Shown here piece after piece: positions 8,684 through 17,033 of a stretch of DNA of 64,000 nt. A model generated the notes under the pieces. That model was given only the letters and a program-made list of their open reading frames with translations. It was not told the origin of the DNA and searched no databases. A program made the position numbers and the translations under genes. Positions within the stretch are counted from its first letter, which is position 1. Each line of letters starts with the position of its first letter. Source of the DNA: Pseudomonas cedrina subsp. cedrina (GTDB taxonomy: Bacteria > Pseudomonadota > Gammaproteobacteria > Pseudomonadales > Pseudomonadaceae); NCBI RefSeq assembly GCF_001983175.1, contig NZ_MNPW01000010.1, positions 62,001 to 126,000 on the forward strand. Direction: 5' to 3'.

Positions 8684-8703
8684 AAAGCGAAATTTTTCGC
8701 TTT
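8684..8703. promoter_or_regulatory. Perfect palindrome between bioA and the cytochrome b561 gene
   Basis: AAAGCGAAA and TTTCGCTTT flank a TT centre: a perfect 9-2-9 inverted repeat. It lies about 55 bp before the cytochrome start and 200 bp before bioA, in an AT-rich part of the gap. Best read as an operator or promoter-proximal site; the regulator is unknown. Confidence 0.55.
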
Positions 8704-8757
8704 AATTCGATAGGTAAATCGCTAGTCTTGGGCGCAGCTCTCACGGGATTTAAGTAC

Positions 8758-9309
8758 ATGCAGTTACGCAATTCACCGGCCCGCTATGGTTGGGTCAGTA
8801 TTGTCTTGCACTGGGGTGTGGCCCTGGTGGTGTTTGGCTTGTTCGCCCTGGGCTTGTGGATGGTCGGTCTTGACTACTACAGCGCCTGGCGCAAAGAGGC
8901 ACCGGACCTGCACAAGAGCATCGGCATTACGCTGTTCGCCATCATGCTCGTGCGTATCGTCTGGCGCCTGCTCAGTCCGCCGCCTGCGCCGCTGGCCAGT
9001 TACAGCCGCATGACCCGCATTGGCGCTGCCTTTGGCCATGTGTTCCTGTATTTCGGGCTGTTTGCCGTGATGATCGCCGGTTACCTGATTTCCACCGCAG
9101 ACGGTGTCGGTATCCCGGTGTTTGGCCTGTTTGAAATTCCTGCCCTGGTGTCCGGGCTACCGGACCAGGCAGACACCGCCGGCGTGGTGCACCTGTACCT
9201 CGCCTGGGTGTTGGTGGTCTTCGCCGGCTTGCACGGTGTGGCTGCGTTGAAACACCACTTTATCGATCGTGATGTGACCCTGACGCGAATGCTGGGGCGC
9301 AAAGCCTGA
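8758..9309 (+). CDS. Cytochrome b561-type membrane protein
   Basis: A 183-residue four-helix di-haem cytochrome b. Haem-ligand candidates are the histidines in IVLHWGVAL (helix 1), DLHKSIGI (helix 2) and VVHLYLAWVLVVFAGLHG (helix 4). It sits in the inner membrane. The ATG at 8758 begins MQLRNSPARYGWVS, the family N terminus. It is 32 bp before a yceI-type gene, a pairing seen widely in proteobacteria, and is probably co-transcribed with it; the pair may handle quinone or polyprenyl compounds, but no substrate can be read from the sequence. Confidence 0.9.
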   Translation: MQLRNSPARYGWVSIVLHWGVALVVFGLFALGLWMVGLDYYSAWRKEAPDLHKSIGITLFAIMLVRIVWRLLSPPPAPLASYSRMTRIGAAFGHVFLYFGLFAVMIAGYLISTADGVGIPVFGLFEIPALVSGLPDQADTAGVVHLYLAWVLVVFAGLHGVAALKHHFIDRDVTLTRMLGRKA

Positions 9310-9341
9310 TGTTCAACCTCGACTCACAAGGAATAGAAAGC

Positions 9342-9920
9342 ATGTTGAAAAAGACCCTCGCTGCCCTGGCAATCGGTACCGCTCTGCTGTCGGCAGGCCA
9401 GGTAATGGCCGCCGACTACAAGATCGACAAAGAAGGCCAGCATGCCTTCATCGATTGGAAAATCAGCCACCTGGGCTACAGCTTCATTCACGGTACCTTC
9501 AAGGATTGGGACGGCACCTTCAGCTGGGATTCGGCCAAGCCGGAAGCCAGCAAAATCGCAGTCGACGTGAAAACCGCCAGCCTGTGGTCCAACCACGCCG
9601 AACGTGACAAGCACATCGCCAGCAAAGACTTCATCGACGTGGCCAAGTTTGCCGACGCCAAGTTCGTGTCCACCGCGGTTAAATCCACCGGCGCCAAAAC
9701 CGCTGACGTGACCGGCGACCTGACGTTCCACGGCGTGACCAAGCCCGTGACCTTCAAGGCTACCTTCAACGGTGAAGGCAAAGACCCATGGGGTGGCGAA
9801 CGTGCTGGCTTCAACGCCAAGACCACGATCGACCTGAACGACTTCGGCGTGAAAGGCCCAGGCCCGACGTCGCAGACGGTTGACCTGGATATTTCGCTGG
9901 AAGGCGTGAAGCAGAAGTAA
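9342..9920 (+). CDS. Periplasmic YceI-family lipid-binding protein
   Basis: A 192-residue YceI protein with a signal peptide cleaved around residue 23 (AGQVMA-ADYK). YceI folds as a lipocalin-like barrel that binds a polyisoprenoid. Visible family marks: HAFIDWKISHLGYSFIHG, SLWSNHAERDKHI, FHGVTKPVTFKATF and WGGERAGF. The second ATG at 9342 is used because it begins the signal peptide. It is very similar at the N terminus to the P. aeruginosa protein reported as the small protease PasP; the sequence itself shows no classical protease motif. A strong terminator follows. Confidence 0.92.
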   Translation: MLKKTLAALAIGTALLSAGQVMAADYKIDKEGQHAFIDWKISHLGYSFIHGTFKDWDGTFSWDSAKPEASKIAVDVKTASLWSNHAERDKHIASKDFIDVAKFADAKFVSTAVKSTGAKTADVTGDLTFHGVTKPVTFKATFNGEGKDPWGGERAGFNAKTTIDLNDFGVKGPGPTSQTVDLDISLEGVKQK

Positions 9921-9936
9921 TTTCTGCTGGTTGCTT

Positions 9937-9968
9937 AAAAAAACCGGATCCCATGATCCGGTTTTTTT
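9937..9968 (+). terminator. Intrinsic terminator after the yceI gene
   Basis: A-run, then CCGGATC-CCAT-GATCCGG, then T7: a strong symmetrical hairpin usable in both directions, 17 bp after the stop codon. Confidence 0.92.
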
Positions 9969-9987
9969 ATGCCTTGAATGCAGTCAA

Positions 9988-10075
9988 TGTGGGAGCTGGC
10001 TTGCCTGCGATGCGAGCACCTCGGAGCATCAGGCACGCCGTGCCGATGCAATCGCAGGCAAGCCAGCTCCCACAG
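9988..10075. repeat. REPIN
   Basis: Inverted REP cores with a 40-bp loop that itself contains short inverted matches. It lies between two intrinsic terminators. Confidence 0.9.
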
Positions 10076-10101
10076 AAAAGCTCATTTTATTTTGTGGAGT
10101 C

Positions 10102-10140
10102 AAAAAAATGCCCCGTCTCGAAAGAGGCGGGGCATTTTTT
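10102..10140 (-). terminator. Intrinsic terminator of the rhlE2 gene
   Basis: AAAAAAATGCCCCG, TCTCGAAAGA and CGGGGCATTTTTT form a GC-rich stem with a T-run on the minus strand 16 bp after the helicase stop. Confidence 0.92.
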
Positions 10141-10155
10141 ATGGCGCTTTGAAAC

Positions 10156-12036
10156 TCAGCGGTTACGTGTCAGCAACGCTGGTTTCTCACCCCGAGGACG
10201 GCCTGGCAGTTGATCCAGCTGCTCAGGTGTCGGGAAGCGATCAGCCTTCGACTCCTTGTGGATGATCTTCGGCGCCGGGCCACCGCGCGGGTTTTGCACG
10301 GCTGGCTCGGACAGCGGCTGGTCGTCGCGCGCCGGACGGCGGTTGTTGCTGCGCGAATCTTCGCGACGCGCCTGGCCGTCACGCGGTGCGCCGTTGCGCG
10401 GGCCGCTGCGTTTGGCAGGCGGGGTACCGGTGGTGCCGCCGCTGCTGTTGCGTGGACCGTTCTGGCGAGCGCCTTGTGGCTGACCGCCACGTGGAGCGGC
10501 TGCGCCTGTGCCCTGTGCCGGGGCACCTGGGCGCCGGCCACGGCCTTGTGCCGGCTTGGCTTGTGGCACGTAGTCGACACGGTTACCGAAGTTGTCCACG
10601 TCGTCGTCAAGGAACTCGTCCGGGGCGCGGTCGGCTGAGGCGCGTGGCGGCTGGCTCGGCTGGCGCTGTTCGCGGGCCGGGGTGCCTTCACGTGGCTTTT
10701 GCTCGCGGGCCGGGCGTTCGCCACGGCTGCTGGTCGCGGTTTTTTCCTTGCCTTTGTCTTTACCCTTGTCGCGACGACCACCACCGCCACCGCCGCCGTT
10801 CGGGCCATCGCCCTTCGGACCGCGTGGGTTGCGCGGGTTACGCACGTCCGGACGCTCGCGCGCTTCAGGCTTCTCGGCCTCCACTGCGCTGGAATCGAAG
10901 CCCATCAGGTCGCCATCGGCGATTTTCTGCTTGGTCATGCGCTCGATGCTTTTGAGCAGTTTTTCTTCGTCCGGTGCAACCAGGGAGATGGCTTCACCCG
11001 AACGACCGGCGCGGCCGGTACGGCCGATACGGTGCACGTAGTCTTCATCGACGTTCGGCAGCTCGAAGTTGACCACGTGTGGCAGTTGGTCGATATCCAG
11101 GCCGCGGGCGGCGATATCGGTGGCGACCAGGATGCGTACGGAACCGGCCTTGAAGTCGGCCAGGGCCTTGGTGCGCGCGTTCTGGCTCTTGTTGCCGTGG
11201 ATGGCGACGGCGGTGAGGCCGTGCTTGTCCAGGTACTCGGCCAGGCGGTTGGCGCCGTGCTTGGTACGGGTGAACACCAGCACCTGTTCCCAGGCACCGT
11301 GGGTGATCAAGTGCGCCAGCAGCGAGCGCTTGTGGCTGGCGGCCAGGCGGAACACGCGTTGCTCGATACGCTCGACCGTGGTGTTCGGCGGCGTGACTTC
11401 GATGCGTTCCGGGTTGTGCAACAGCTTGCCGGCCAGGGCGGTGATGTCCTGGGAGAACGTCGCCGAGAACAGCAGGTTCTGACGTTTGGCCGGCAGGCGG
11501 GCGAGGACCTTTTTCACGTCATGGACAAAGCCCATGTCGAGCATGCGGTCGGCTTCGTCCAGCACGAGGATTTCCACGTGGGACAAATCGACGCTGCCCT
11601 GGCCGCACAGGTCGAGCAAACGACCCGGGCACGCCACCAGCACGTCCACGCCTCGGGACATGGCCTGAACCTGTGGGTTCATGCCAACGCCGCCGAAGAT
11701 GCAGGCACTGACGAACTTCAAGTCGCGGGCATACAGCTTGAAGCTGTCGTGCACTTGCGCGGCGAGTTCGCGGGTTGGGGTCAGGACCAGTACGCGCGGT
11801 TGGCGCGGGCCGTGACGCTGGGATTTGTCCGGGTGACCGTTGGGGAACAACCGCTCCAGGATCGGAAGGGCGAAACCACCGGTTTTACCAGTACCTGTCT
11901 GCGCCGCGACCATCAGGTCGCGACCTTGCAACACGGCGGGAATGGCCCGCTGTTGCACCGGAGTAGGCTCGGTATAGCCCGCTGCCTCGATGGCGCGGAC
12001 TAAAGCCTCGGAGAGACCGAGGGAAGCAAAGGACAT
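10156..12036 (-). CDS. rhlE2: DEAD-box RNA helicase, RhlE2 type
   Basis: A 626-residue ATP-dependent RNA helicase. The core (about residues 1-375) shows the Q motif PTPVQQRAIP, Walker A AQTGTGKT, PTRELAAQV, DEAD in VLDEADRMLD, SAT in LLFSATF, and the arginine fingers in HRIGRTGRAG. After it comes a long low-complexity tail of about 240 residues rich in Gly, Arg, Pro and Lys, with a poly-Gly run and several RG/PRG motifs, likely disordered and RNA-binding. Length and tail match RhlE2 rather than the shorter RhlE1 of pseudomonads, and the nearby metF-ahcY agrees with P. aeruginosa gene order. Start at 12036 (MSFASLG). A 200-nt leader precedes it. Confidence 0.92.
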   Translation of the reverse strand: MSFASLGLSEALVRAIEAAGYTEPTPVQQRAIPAVLQGRDLMVAAQTGTGKTGGFALPILERLFPNGHPDKSQRHGPRQPRVLVLTPTRELAAQVHDSFKLYARDLKFVSACIFGGVGMNPQVQAMSRGVDVLVACPGRLLDLCGQGSVDLSHVEILVLDEADRMLDMGFVHDVKKVLARLPAKRQNLLFSATFSQDITALAGKLLHNPERIEVTPPNTTVERIEQRVFRLAASHKRSLLAHLITHGAWEQVLVFTRTKHGANRLAEYLDKHGLTAVAIHGNKSQNARTKALADFKAGSVRILVATDIAARGLDIDQLPHVVNFELPNVDEDYVHRIGRTGRAGRSGEAISLVAPDEEKLLKSIERMTKQKIADGDLMGFDSSAVEAEKPEARERPDVRNPRNPRGPKGDGPNGGGGGGGRRDKGKDKGKEKTATSSRGERPAREQKPREGTPAREQRQPSQPPRASADRAPDEFLDDDVDNFGNRVDYVPQAKPAQGRGRRPGAPAQGTGAAAPRGGQPQGARQNGPRNSSGGTTGTPPAKRSGPRNGAPRDGQARREDSRSNNRRPARDDQPLSEPAVQNPRGGPAPKIIHKESKADRFPTPEQLDQLPGRPRGEKPALLTRNR

Positions 12037-12257
12037 GAGTAATCCTGTTTTAGTTAGGGCTTGGCCCAAAGGGATAATCTTGCCGGGCGTGAATGGCGCT
12101 TAGGGGAGCGCAATCCCGTCCGGTCCTGCTGCGTCTGGCGGGCACTCCACCGGCTCGCGCGGGCTGAAAGCTGCGCTGTAGCGGGGTTGGGTGCCTTTTT
12201 CAAGACCTCAGCGGCCGGGCGTAAGCCTGGCGGAAAGGCCGGAGTATAACAGAGCAA
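12037..12257 (-). promoter_or_regulatory. Long GC-rich leader of rhlE2
   Basis: 221 bp without a gene upstream of rhlE2. On the minus strand a TATACT box (12243-12248) sits just before the 3' end of the neighbouring gene, which would give a leader of about 200 nt with several short stem-forming stretches. No known RNA family is recognised. Confidence 0.4.
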
Positions 12258-13049
12258 TCACTGCGCGCTGCTTTCCTGCTGCTCAACGGTGTGTTCGAAG
12301 CCCCTGATTACTTGGATTCCACCGTATTTGGCACTCAACGCGGTGTAGGCCGGCTCCTGTTTGAAGCGTTTAAGTTCGGCGGCGAAGCGTTGCACCAGCA
12401 AGTCCATGCCCGCGCCACGGCGCACGGCGAGGAACTGCTGCTGGCGGCTGAGCACTGCCGGCGCCTGGCTGACCTTGCCTTCCAGGCCCAATACCTTGAT
12501 CACATGCTGGCCTACCCGGCGGTCGGTAATCAACAGATCGATGCGCCCGCGCATCAATTTGCCGAAGTTGGCCTCATGGCTGGGGGCCGCTTCGCGGTTG
12601 AACAGGCTGGAATCGCTGAATGCCGTGCCGTACAGGTAGCCGGGCGACGTACCGACAGTAAGACCGTGCAGATCTTCGAGGCCTTGCACGGGGTGGGGGC
12701 GCTCATTGGCGTAGAACAGCACGAACTCCACCTCCGACAACGGTTCGCTGGGGTAGAGCAGCAGGGCGTCGCGCTCATGGCTGTGGAAAATATCCAGCGC
12801 CCCGTCGGCCTGGCCTTGCTCGAGCATCGCCAGGCAGCGCTTCCAGGGCAGGAATTGCCATTGCACCTCTACCCCAAGGCGCTGGAACACGATCACGGTG
12901 GTTTCGTAGTCCAGCCCTTGCATGGCGCCCTGTTCCTCATACACGTAGGGCGCCCAGGGCTCGGTGACAATGCGCAATTTCTCGCCATGAGCGGCCAGGC
13001 TCAGGCAAGCAAAAAGGGCAGCAGTCGCAAGTTTCAGGATCACGGGCAT
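12258..13049 (-). CDS. Orphan periplasmic substrate-binding protein
   Basis: A 263-residue family 3 solute-binding protein with a cleavable signal peptide (about residues 1-22, ending AAHG). The mature start LRIVTEPWAPYVYEEQG and the later LDIFHSHERDALLLYPSEPL fit amino acid or polar compound binders, but the ligand cannot be told. There are no permease or ATPase genes beside it, so it either shares a transporter encoded elsewhere or is a stand-alone sensor, as many pseudomonad COG0834 proteins appear to be. The rhlE2 promoter seems to overlap its 3' end. Confidence 0.78.
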   Translation of the reverse strand: MPVILKLATAALFACLSLAAHGEKLRIVTEPWAPYVYEEQGAMQGLDYETTVIVFQRLGVEVQWQFLPWKRCLAMLEQGQADGALDIFHSHERDALLLYPSEPLSEVEFVLFYANERPHPVQGLEDLHGLTVGTSPGYLYGTAFSDSSLFNREAAPSHEANFGKLMRGRIDLLITDRRVGQHVIKVLGLEGKVSQAPAVLSRQQQFLAVRRGAGMDLLVQRFAAELKRFKQEPAYTALSAKYGGIQVIRGFEHTVEQQESSAQ

Positions 13050-13112
13050 GCCCTGAGGTTACGATGCTCCCGTGCTAAATAGAAGCTCTGGCACAGGCAT
13101 TTGCGGGCAGCG

Positions 13113-14195
13113 CTATTTTGTTCCTGAGCTCATCAGGTGATCGTAGATGGCGGTGCGGCGTTCGCCGAGGATCAGGCGCACCACCGGGTTGGCGAACCAG
13201 TGTTCCAGTTGGTGCGCATCGACCGGGCATTTCTGGCGCTCTTCCTGGTTCTGCCGGGCTTTGTCCCACCAGACCGGGCCGCATGCCTGGTCAAACTCGT
13301 TTTCGTGTTCGTAGCAACCGTAGAGAATCTCGCGGATAAATTGCTGCTGGCGCTTGGGCAGGGCCAGGGTGATCAGCTTGTACATCAGGCGCTGCAGGCG
13401 CGGTGGACGCGGCAGGTGAGCGGACACCTTGCGGGTATCGGCCAGTGCCTGGGCACTGATAGGGTCGCCGGCGTGCTTGGCGATCCACGCCTTGACCTTG
13501 GCACGGAACAGCTGTTTTCGGCTCCAGTAGTGATGAATCAGGTCCGGACACTGGCGCACATTGACCTTGCGGTAGGCGGCGACCGACAGGCAGAACTCTT
13601 CCAGGGTGTAGGCACCGTTGGCCATCGGGAACAGTTCGTCCATCAGCTCGATCGATTGGTCCAGCAGGTACGCGTCTTGGCGGGCCAGGCCCATGACGCC
13701 GGAGTTGAGCAGCCACATGGTGTCGTCGGCCAGGCCTTTGTCGGCCAGGTGCTTGGCGAGGGTCACGTACAGCACGCTTTCGCGGTTATCGCCGTATTTG
13801 GCGTGGAAGGCGTTGCACAGCAAGCTGCCGGGGGCGACGCGTTCGAACAGCGCCATGGGCGAATCGTGGAAAAACGTGTCGGTGTCGATCAGCAGCGCTT
13901 GTTCCGCCGTTTCGAGCACTTGGCGCAACAGTACGTGTTTGGTGCGGAAATGGTAACCGTGGGGCTCGCTCCAGCGTTGGCGCGTGGCTTGGTCCAGCGT
14001 ATGGACCTGCACCGGCAAACCCTGGTAGGGCGCCGGGTTGTCGCTGAACACCTGGATGTCCAGTGGCAGGTCCTGTGCGCCGCCCAGATGCGTCAGGGCG
14101 CTGGCAATGCTGAATACCGCTTCCTGATGGTAGGTCTCTGCGCCGAATACCAGGTAAACCAGCTGCGGGCGGTGAGTCGGGGGCGCTGTATTCAT
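13113..14195 (-). CDS. Putative glycosyltransferase-like protein
   Basis: A 360-residue soluble protein without signal peptide. The N-terminal half looks like a nucleotide-sugar transferase fold: YLVFGAETYHQEAVFSIASAL at the start and a DxD-type motif in LLIDTDTFFHDS (about residues 100-110), which would hold the metal and sugar nucleotide. The C-terminal half is rich in charged and aromatic residues and is not recognised. It lies between the orphan binding protein and metF, on the same strand, with a terminator of metF separating it from metF. Substrate unknown. Confidence 0.6.
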   Translation of the reverse strand: MNTAPPTHRPQLVYLVFGAETYHQEAVFSIASALTHLGGAQDLPLDIQVFSDNPAPYQGLPVQVHTLDQATRQRWSEPHGYHFRTKHVLLRQVLETAEQALLIDTDTFFHDSPMALFERVAPGSLLCNAFHAKYGDNRESVLYVTLAKHLADKGLADDTMWLLNSGVMGLARQDAYLLDQSIELMDELFPMANGAYTLEEFCLSVAAYRKVNVRQCPDLIHHYWSRKQLFRAKVKAWIAKHAGDPISAQALADTRKVSAHLPRPPRLQRLMYKLITLALPKRQQQFIREILYGCYEHENEFDQACGPVWWDKARQNQEERQKCPVDAHQLEHWFANPVVRLILGERRTAIYDHLMSSGTK

Positions 14196-14227
14196 TTACT
14201 GCGGGCTTCCATTCCGGGAGGTTTGAA

Positions 14228-14254
14228 TAAAAAAGCCCCCGTATGAACGAGGGC
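14228..14254 (-). terminator. Intrinsic terminator after metF
   Basis: On the minus strand GGCCCTCGT-TCAT-ACGGGGGC is followed by TTTTTT, 22 bp after the metF stop codon. Confidence 0.88.
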
Positions 14255-14275
14255 CTGGATGTTATTTGAACAACC

Positions 14276-15121
14276 TCAGCGCGGCAGCTTGAGATTGTTC
14301 CAGATGGCCAGGCTCGGTTCGGCCTGGTTCAGGGTATAGAAATGCAGGCCTGGCGCGCCACCTTGCAACAATTTTTCACACATCGTGCTGATGACCTGTT
14401 CGCCGAACGCCTGGATGCTCTTGACGTCGTCGCCATAGGCCTCCAGTTGTTTGCGCACCCACCGCGGGATTTCGGCACCGCAGGCGTCGGAGAAACGCGC
14501 CAGCTTGCTGTAGTTGGTAATCGGCATGATGCCCGGCACGATCGGAATGTTCACACCCATGGCCTGTACACGCTCGACGAAATAGAAGTAGCTGTCGGCG
14601 TTGAAGAAGTATTGGGTAATGGCACTGTCGGCGCCGGCGTTGGCCTTGCGCACGAAGTTGCGCAGGTCGTCTTCGAAATTGCGCGCCTGGGGATGCATCT
14701 CAGGGTAGGCCGCCACTTCGATATGGAAGTGATCGCCCGTCTCTTCGCGGATGAAGCTCACCAGGTCATTGGCGTAGCGCAGCTCACCGCTGGCCATGCC
14801 CATGCCGGACGGCAGGTCGCCACGCAGGGCAACGATGCGCTGGATACCGGCGGCCTTGTATTGGGTGAGCAGGCCGCGCAGGTCGTCCTTGCTGTCGCCC
14901 ACGCACGAAAGGTGCGGAGCGGCGGGAACTTTGACTTGGCTTTCCAGCTGCAACACGGTGTTGATCGTGCGATCACGGGTCGAACCGCCAGCGCCGTAGG
15001 TGCAGGAAAAGAAGTCGGGGTTGTAGCTGGCCAACTGCGTGGCGGTCGCCATCAGTTTTTCATGCCCAGCATCGGTCTTGGTCGGGAAGAACTCGAAGCT
15101 GTAGCGACGGTCTTGGGACAT
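14276..15121 (-). CDS. metF: 5,10-Methylenetetrahydrofolate reductase
   Basis: A 281-residue FAD enzyme that reduces methylene-THF to methyl-THF for methionine synthesis. It forms one TIM-barrel domain of normal bacterial length. Family marks include SFEFFPTKTDAG at the start, the FSCTYGAGGSTRD loop, VALRGDLPSG, AAYPEMHPQA and ITQYFFNADSYF. It lies 176 bp after ahcY on the same strand, and no terminator is seen between them, only a REPIN, so it is probably read from the riboswitch-controlled ahcY promoter. Confidence 0.97.
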   Translation of the reverse strand: MSQDRRYSFEFFPTKTDAGHEKLMATATQLASYNPDFFSCTYGAGGSTRDRTINTVLQLESQVKVPAAPHLSCVGDSKDDLRGLLTQYKAAGIQRIVALRGDLPSGMGMASGELRYANDLVSFIREETGDHFHIEVAAYPEMHPQARNFEDDLRNFVRKANAGADSAITQYFFNADSYFYFVERVQAMGVNIPIVPGIMPITNYSKLARFSDACGAEIPRWVRKQLEAYGDDVKSIQAFGEQVISTMCEKLLQGGAPGLHFYTLNQAEPSLAIWNNLKLPR

Positions 15122-15185
15122 GGTAATACCCTTTGAAACTCAGAGTGCCGGAAGGCGTACACCGTCAATGCAGGCACCCGCTTCA

Positions 15186-15273
15186 TGTGGGAGCCGGGCT
15201 TGCCCGCGATGCAGGCACCTCGGTGCATGAGGCATACCGAGGCGATGCTATCGCAGGCAAGCCAGCTCCCACA
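15186..15273. repeat. REPIN inside the ahcY-metF spacer
   Basis: Inverted REP arms of two subtypes (CCGGGCTTGCCCGC left, GCAGGCAAGCCAGC right). It occupies most of the spacer and would form a large hairpin in the ahcY-metF mRNA. Confidence 0.9.
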
Positions 15274-15297
15274 TGAAGCCGGCGTCTACAGGGTCGA

Positions 15298-16707
15298 TCA
15301 GTAGCGGTAAGCGTGCGGCTTGAACGGACCTTCAACGGTCACGCCGATGTAGTCGGCCTGGGTCTTGGTCAGTTGAGTCACGACGCCGCCGAAGCCGCGG
15401 ACCATTTCCAGGGCCACTTCCTCGTCGAGTTTCTTGGGCAGTACTTCCACGGTCAGGCGCTCGGCTTTCTGGGCGGGCGACAGGTCGGCGTATTTCTGGC
15501 CGAACAAGAAGATCTGCGCCAATACCTGGTTGGCGAACGAGCCGTCCATGATGCGGCTTGGGTGGCCGGTGGCGTTGCCCAGGTTAACCAGGCGGCCTTC
15601 GGCCAGCAGGATCAGGTAGTCGTCGTTCTGCGGATCAAAGGCGCCGCTACCGGTACGGTGAACCTTGTGTACCTGTGGCTTCACTTCTTCCCATGCCCAG
15701 TTCTTGCGCATGAAAGCGGTGTCGATTTCGTTGTCGAAGTGGCCGATGTTGCAGACCACCGCGCGCTTCTTCAGGGCCTTGAGCATGTTCGCGTCGCAGA
15801 CGTTCACGTTGCCGGTGGTGGTCACGATCAGGTCGATCTTGCCCAGCAGGGCCTTGTCGATGCTGCCTTCGGTGCCGTCGTTGATACCGTCGATGAATGG
15901 CGAAACCACTTCGAAGCCGTCCATGCAGGCTTGCATGGCGCAGATCGGGTCAACTTCGGAGACCTTGACGATCATGCCTTCCTGGCGCAGGGACTGGGAC
16001 GAGCCCTTGCCCACGTCACCGTAGCCGATCACCAGGGCTTGCTTGCCCGACAGCAGGTGGTCGGTACCACGCTTGATCGCATCGTTGAGGCTGTGACGGC
16101 AGCCGTACTTGTTGTCGTTCTTGCTCTTGGTCACCGAGTCGTTGACGTTGATGGCCGGGATTTTCAGCTCGCCCTTGGCCAGCATGTCCAGCAGGCGGTG
16201 CACGCCGGTGGTGGTTTCTTCGGTCACGCCGTGGACGCGGTCGAGAATCTGCGGGTACTTCTTGTGCAGCAACTCGGTCAGGTCACCGCCGTCGTCGAGG
16301 ATCATGTTGGCGTCCCATGGCGCGCCATCCTTGAGGATGGTTTGTTCCAGGCACCACTCGTACTCTTCTTCGGTCTCGCCTTTCCAGGCGAATACCGGGA
16401 TACCGGCGGCGGCGATGGCGGCAGCGGCCTGGTCTTGAGTCGAGAAAATGTTGCAGGACGACCAACGCACTTCGGCACCCAGGGCAACCAGGGTTTCGAT
16501 CAGCACGGCCGTCTGGATGGTCATGTGGATGCAGCCCAGAATCTTCGCGCCCTTGAGCGGCTGTTCAGCGGCGTACTTGCGACGCAGGCCCATCAGGGCA
16601 GGCATTTCGGATTCGGCGATAAAGGTTTCGCGACGGCCCCAGGCGGCGAGGGACATGTCGGCGACTTTGTAGTCGTTGAATTCTGCAGGCGTAATTACAG
16701 CGCTCAT
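15298..16707 (-). CDS. ahcY: S-adenosylhomocysteine hydrolase
   Basis: A 469-residue NAD-dependent enzyme that splits SAH into adenosine and homocysteine, relieving product inhibition of methyltransferases. Marks: HMTIQTAVLIETL, SSCNIFSTQDQAAAA, the NAD site VIGYGDVGKGSS, and the C-terminal KPHAYRY that closes the neighbouring active site. It carries the roughly 40-residue insertion typical of proteobacterial and plant enzymes (around GETEEEYEWCLEQT). ATG at 16707 has GGAGGCTC before it. The leader contains an SAH riboswitch, so the gene responds to its own substrate. Confidence 0.97.
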   Translation of the reverse strand: MSAVITPAEFNDYKVADMSLAAWGRRETFIAESEMPALMGLRRKYAAEQPLKGAKILGCIHMTIQTAVLIETLVALGAEVRWSSCNIFSTQDQAAAAIAAAGIPVFAWKGETEEEYEWCLEQTILKDGAPWDANMILDDGGDLTELLHKKYPQILDRVHGVTEETTTGVHRLLDMLAKGELKIPAINVNDSVTKSKNDNKYGCRHSLNDAIKRGTDHLLSGKQALVIGYGDVGKGSSQSLRQEGMIVKVSEVDPICAMQACMDGFEVVSPFIDGINDGTEGSIDKALLGKIDLIVTTTGNVNVCDANMLKALKKRAVVCNIGHFDNEIDTAFMRKNWAWEEVKPQVHKVHRTGSGAFDPQNDDYLILLAEGRLVNLGNATGHPSRIMDGSFANQVLAQIFLFGQKYADLSPAQKAERLTVEVLPKKLDEEVALEMVRGFGGVVTQLTKTQADYIGVTVEGPFKPHAYRY

Positions 16708-16780
16708 GAAGAGCCTCCATTCGTAGTGTGCGAATGGGCGCCGTTGTGCGTTTAGTATCAGGCCAGGGCAACCAGGCCGG

Positions 16781-16832
16781 ACAACGCCCCATCCGAGCCT
16801 GACAGGCCAAGCCTGCTGCAGCGCCCCTCGGA
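16781..16832 (-). ncRNA. SAH riboswitch in the ahcY leader
   Basis: On the minus strand the leader reads TCCGAG, GGGCGCTGCAGC, a CAGGC-TTG-GCCTG hairpin, TCAGGCTCGGA, then GGGGCGTT. TCCGAG and CTCGGA form helix P1; the conserved GCGCTGC and CAGGCTCGG segments are hallmarks of the SAH riboswitch. A 3' GCGTT can pair with GGCGC as the pseudoknot, using two G-U pairs. This class turns on ahcY when SAH accumulates. Only the core is bounded here. Confidence 0.88.
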
Positions 16833-16885
16833 CAGGTGGCGGGAGAACGGTATCAATTGAAGATGACCGTTTTGAAACGGGGGCG

Positions 16886-16914
16886 ATTATAGCCGTGTGC
16901 GCCAGACTTCCCAA
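16886..16914 (-). promoter_or_regulatory. Promoter of ahcY
   Basis: Minus-strand -35 TTGGGA (16909-16914) and a consensus -10 TATAAT (16886-16891) with a 17-bp spacer. Transcription would start near 16879, giving a leader of about 170 nt that includes the riboswitch. A CCGTTT-TG-AAACGG palindrome at 16867-16880 overlaps the predicted start. Confidence 0.75.
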
Positions 16915-17033
16915 GCCTTTCCGTCGGCCACATGAAGATCGCTCATGGCGTTGATAGGCAAAGGCTCATAGAGCTTGGCGCCGGGCTCTGCCATGATGTT
17001 GGCCATCATTTGGCAAGACGCTTTGGAGTGACC

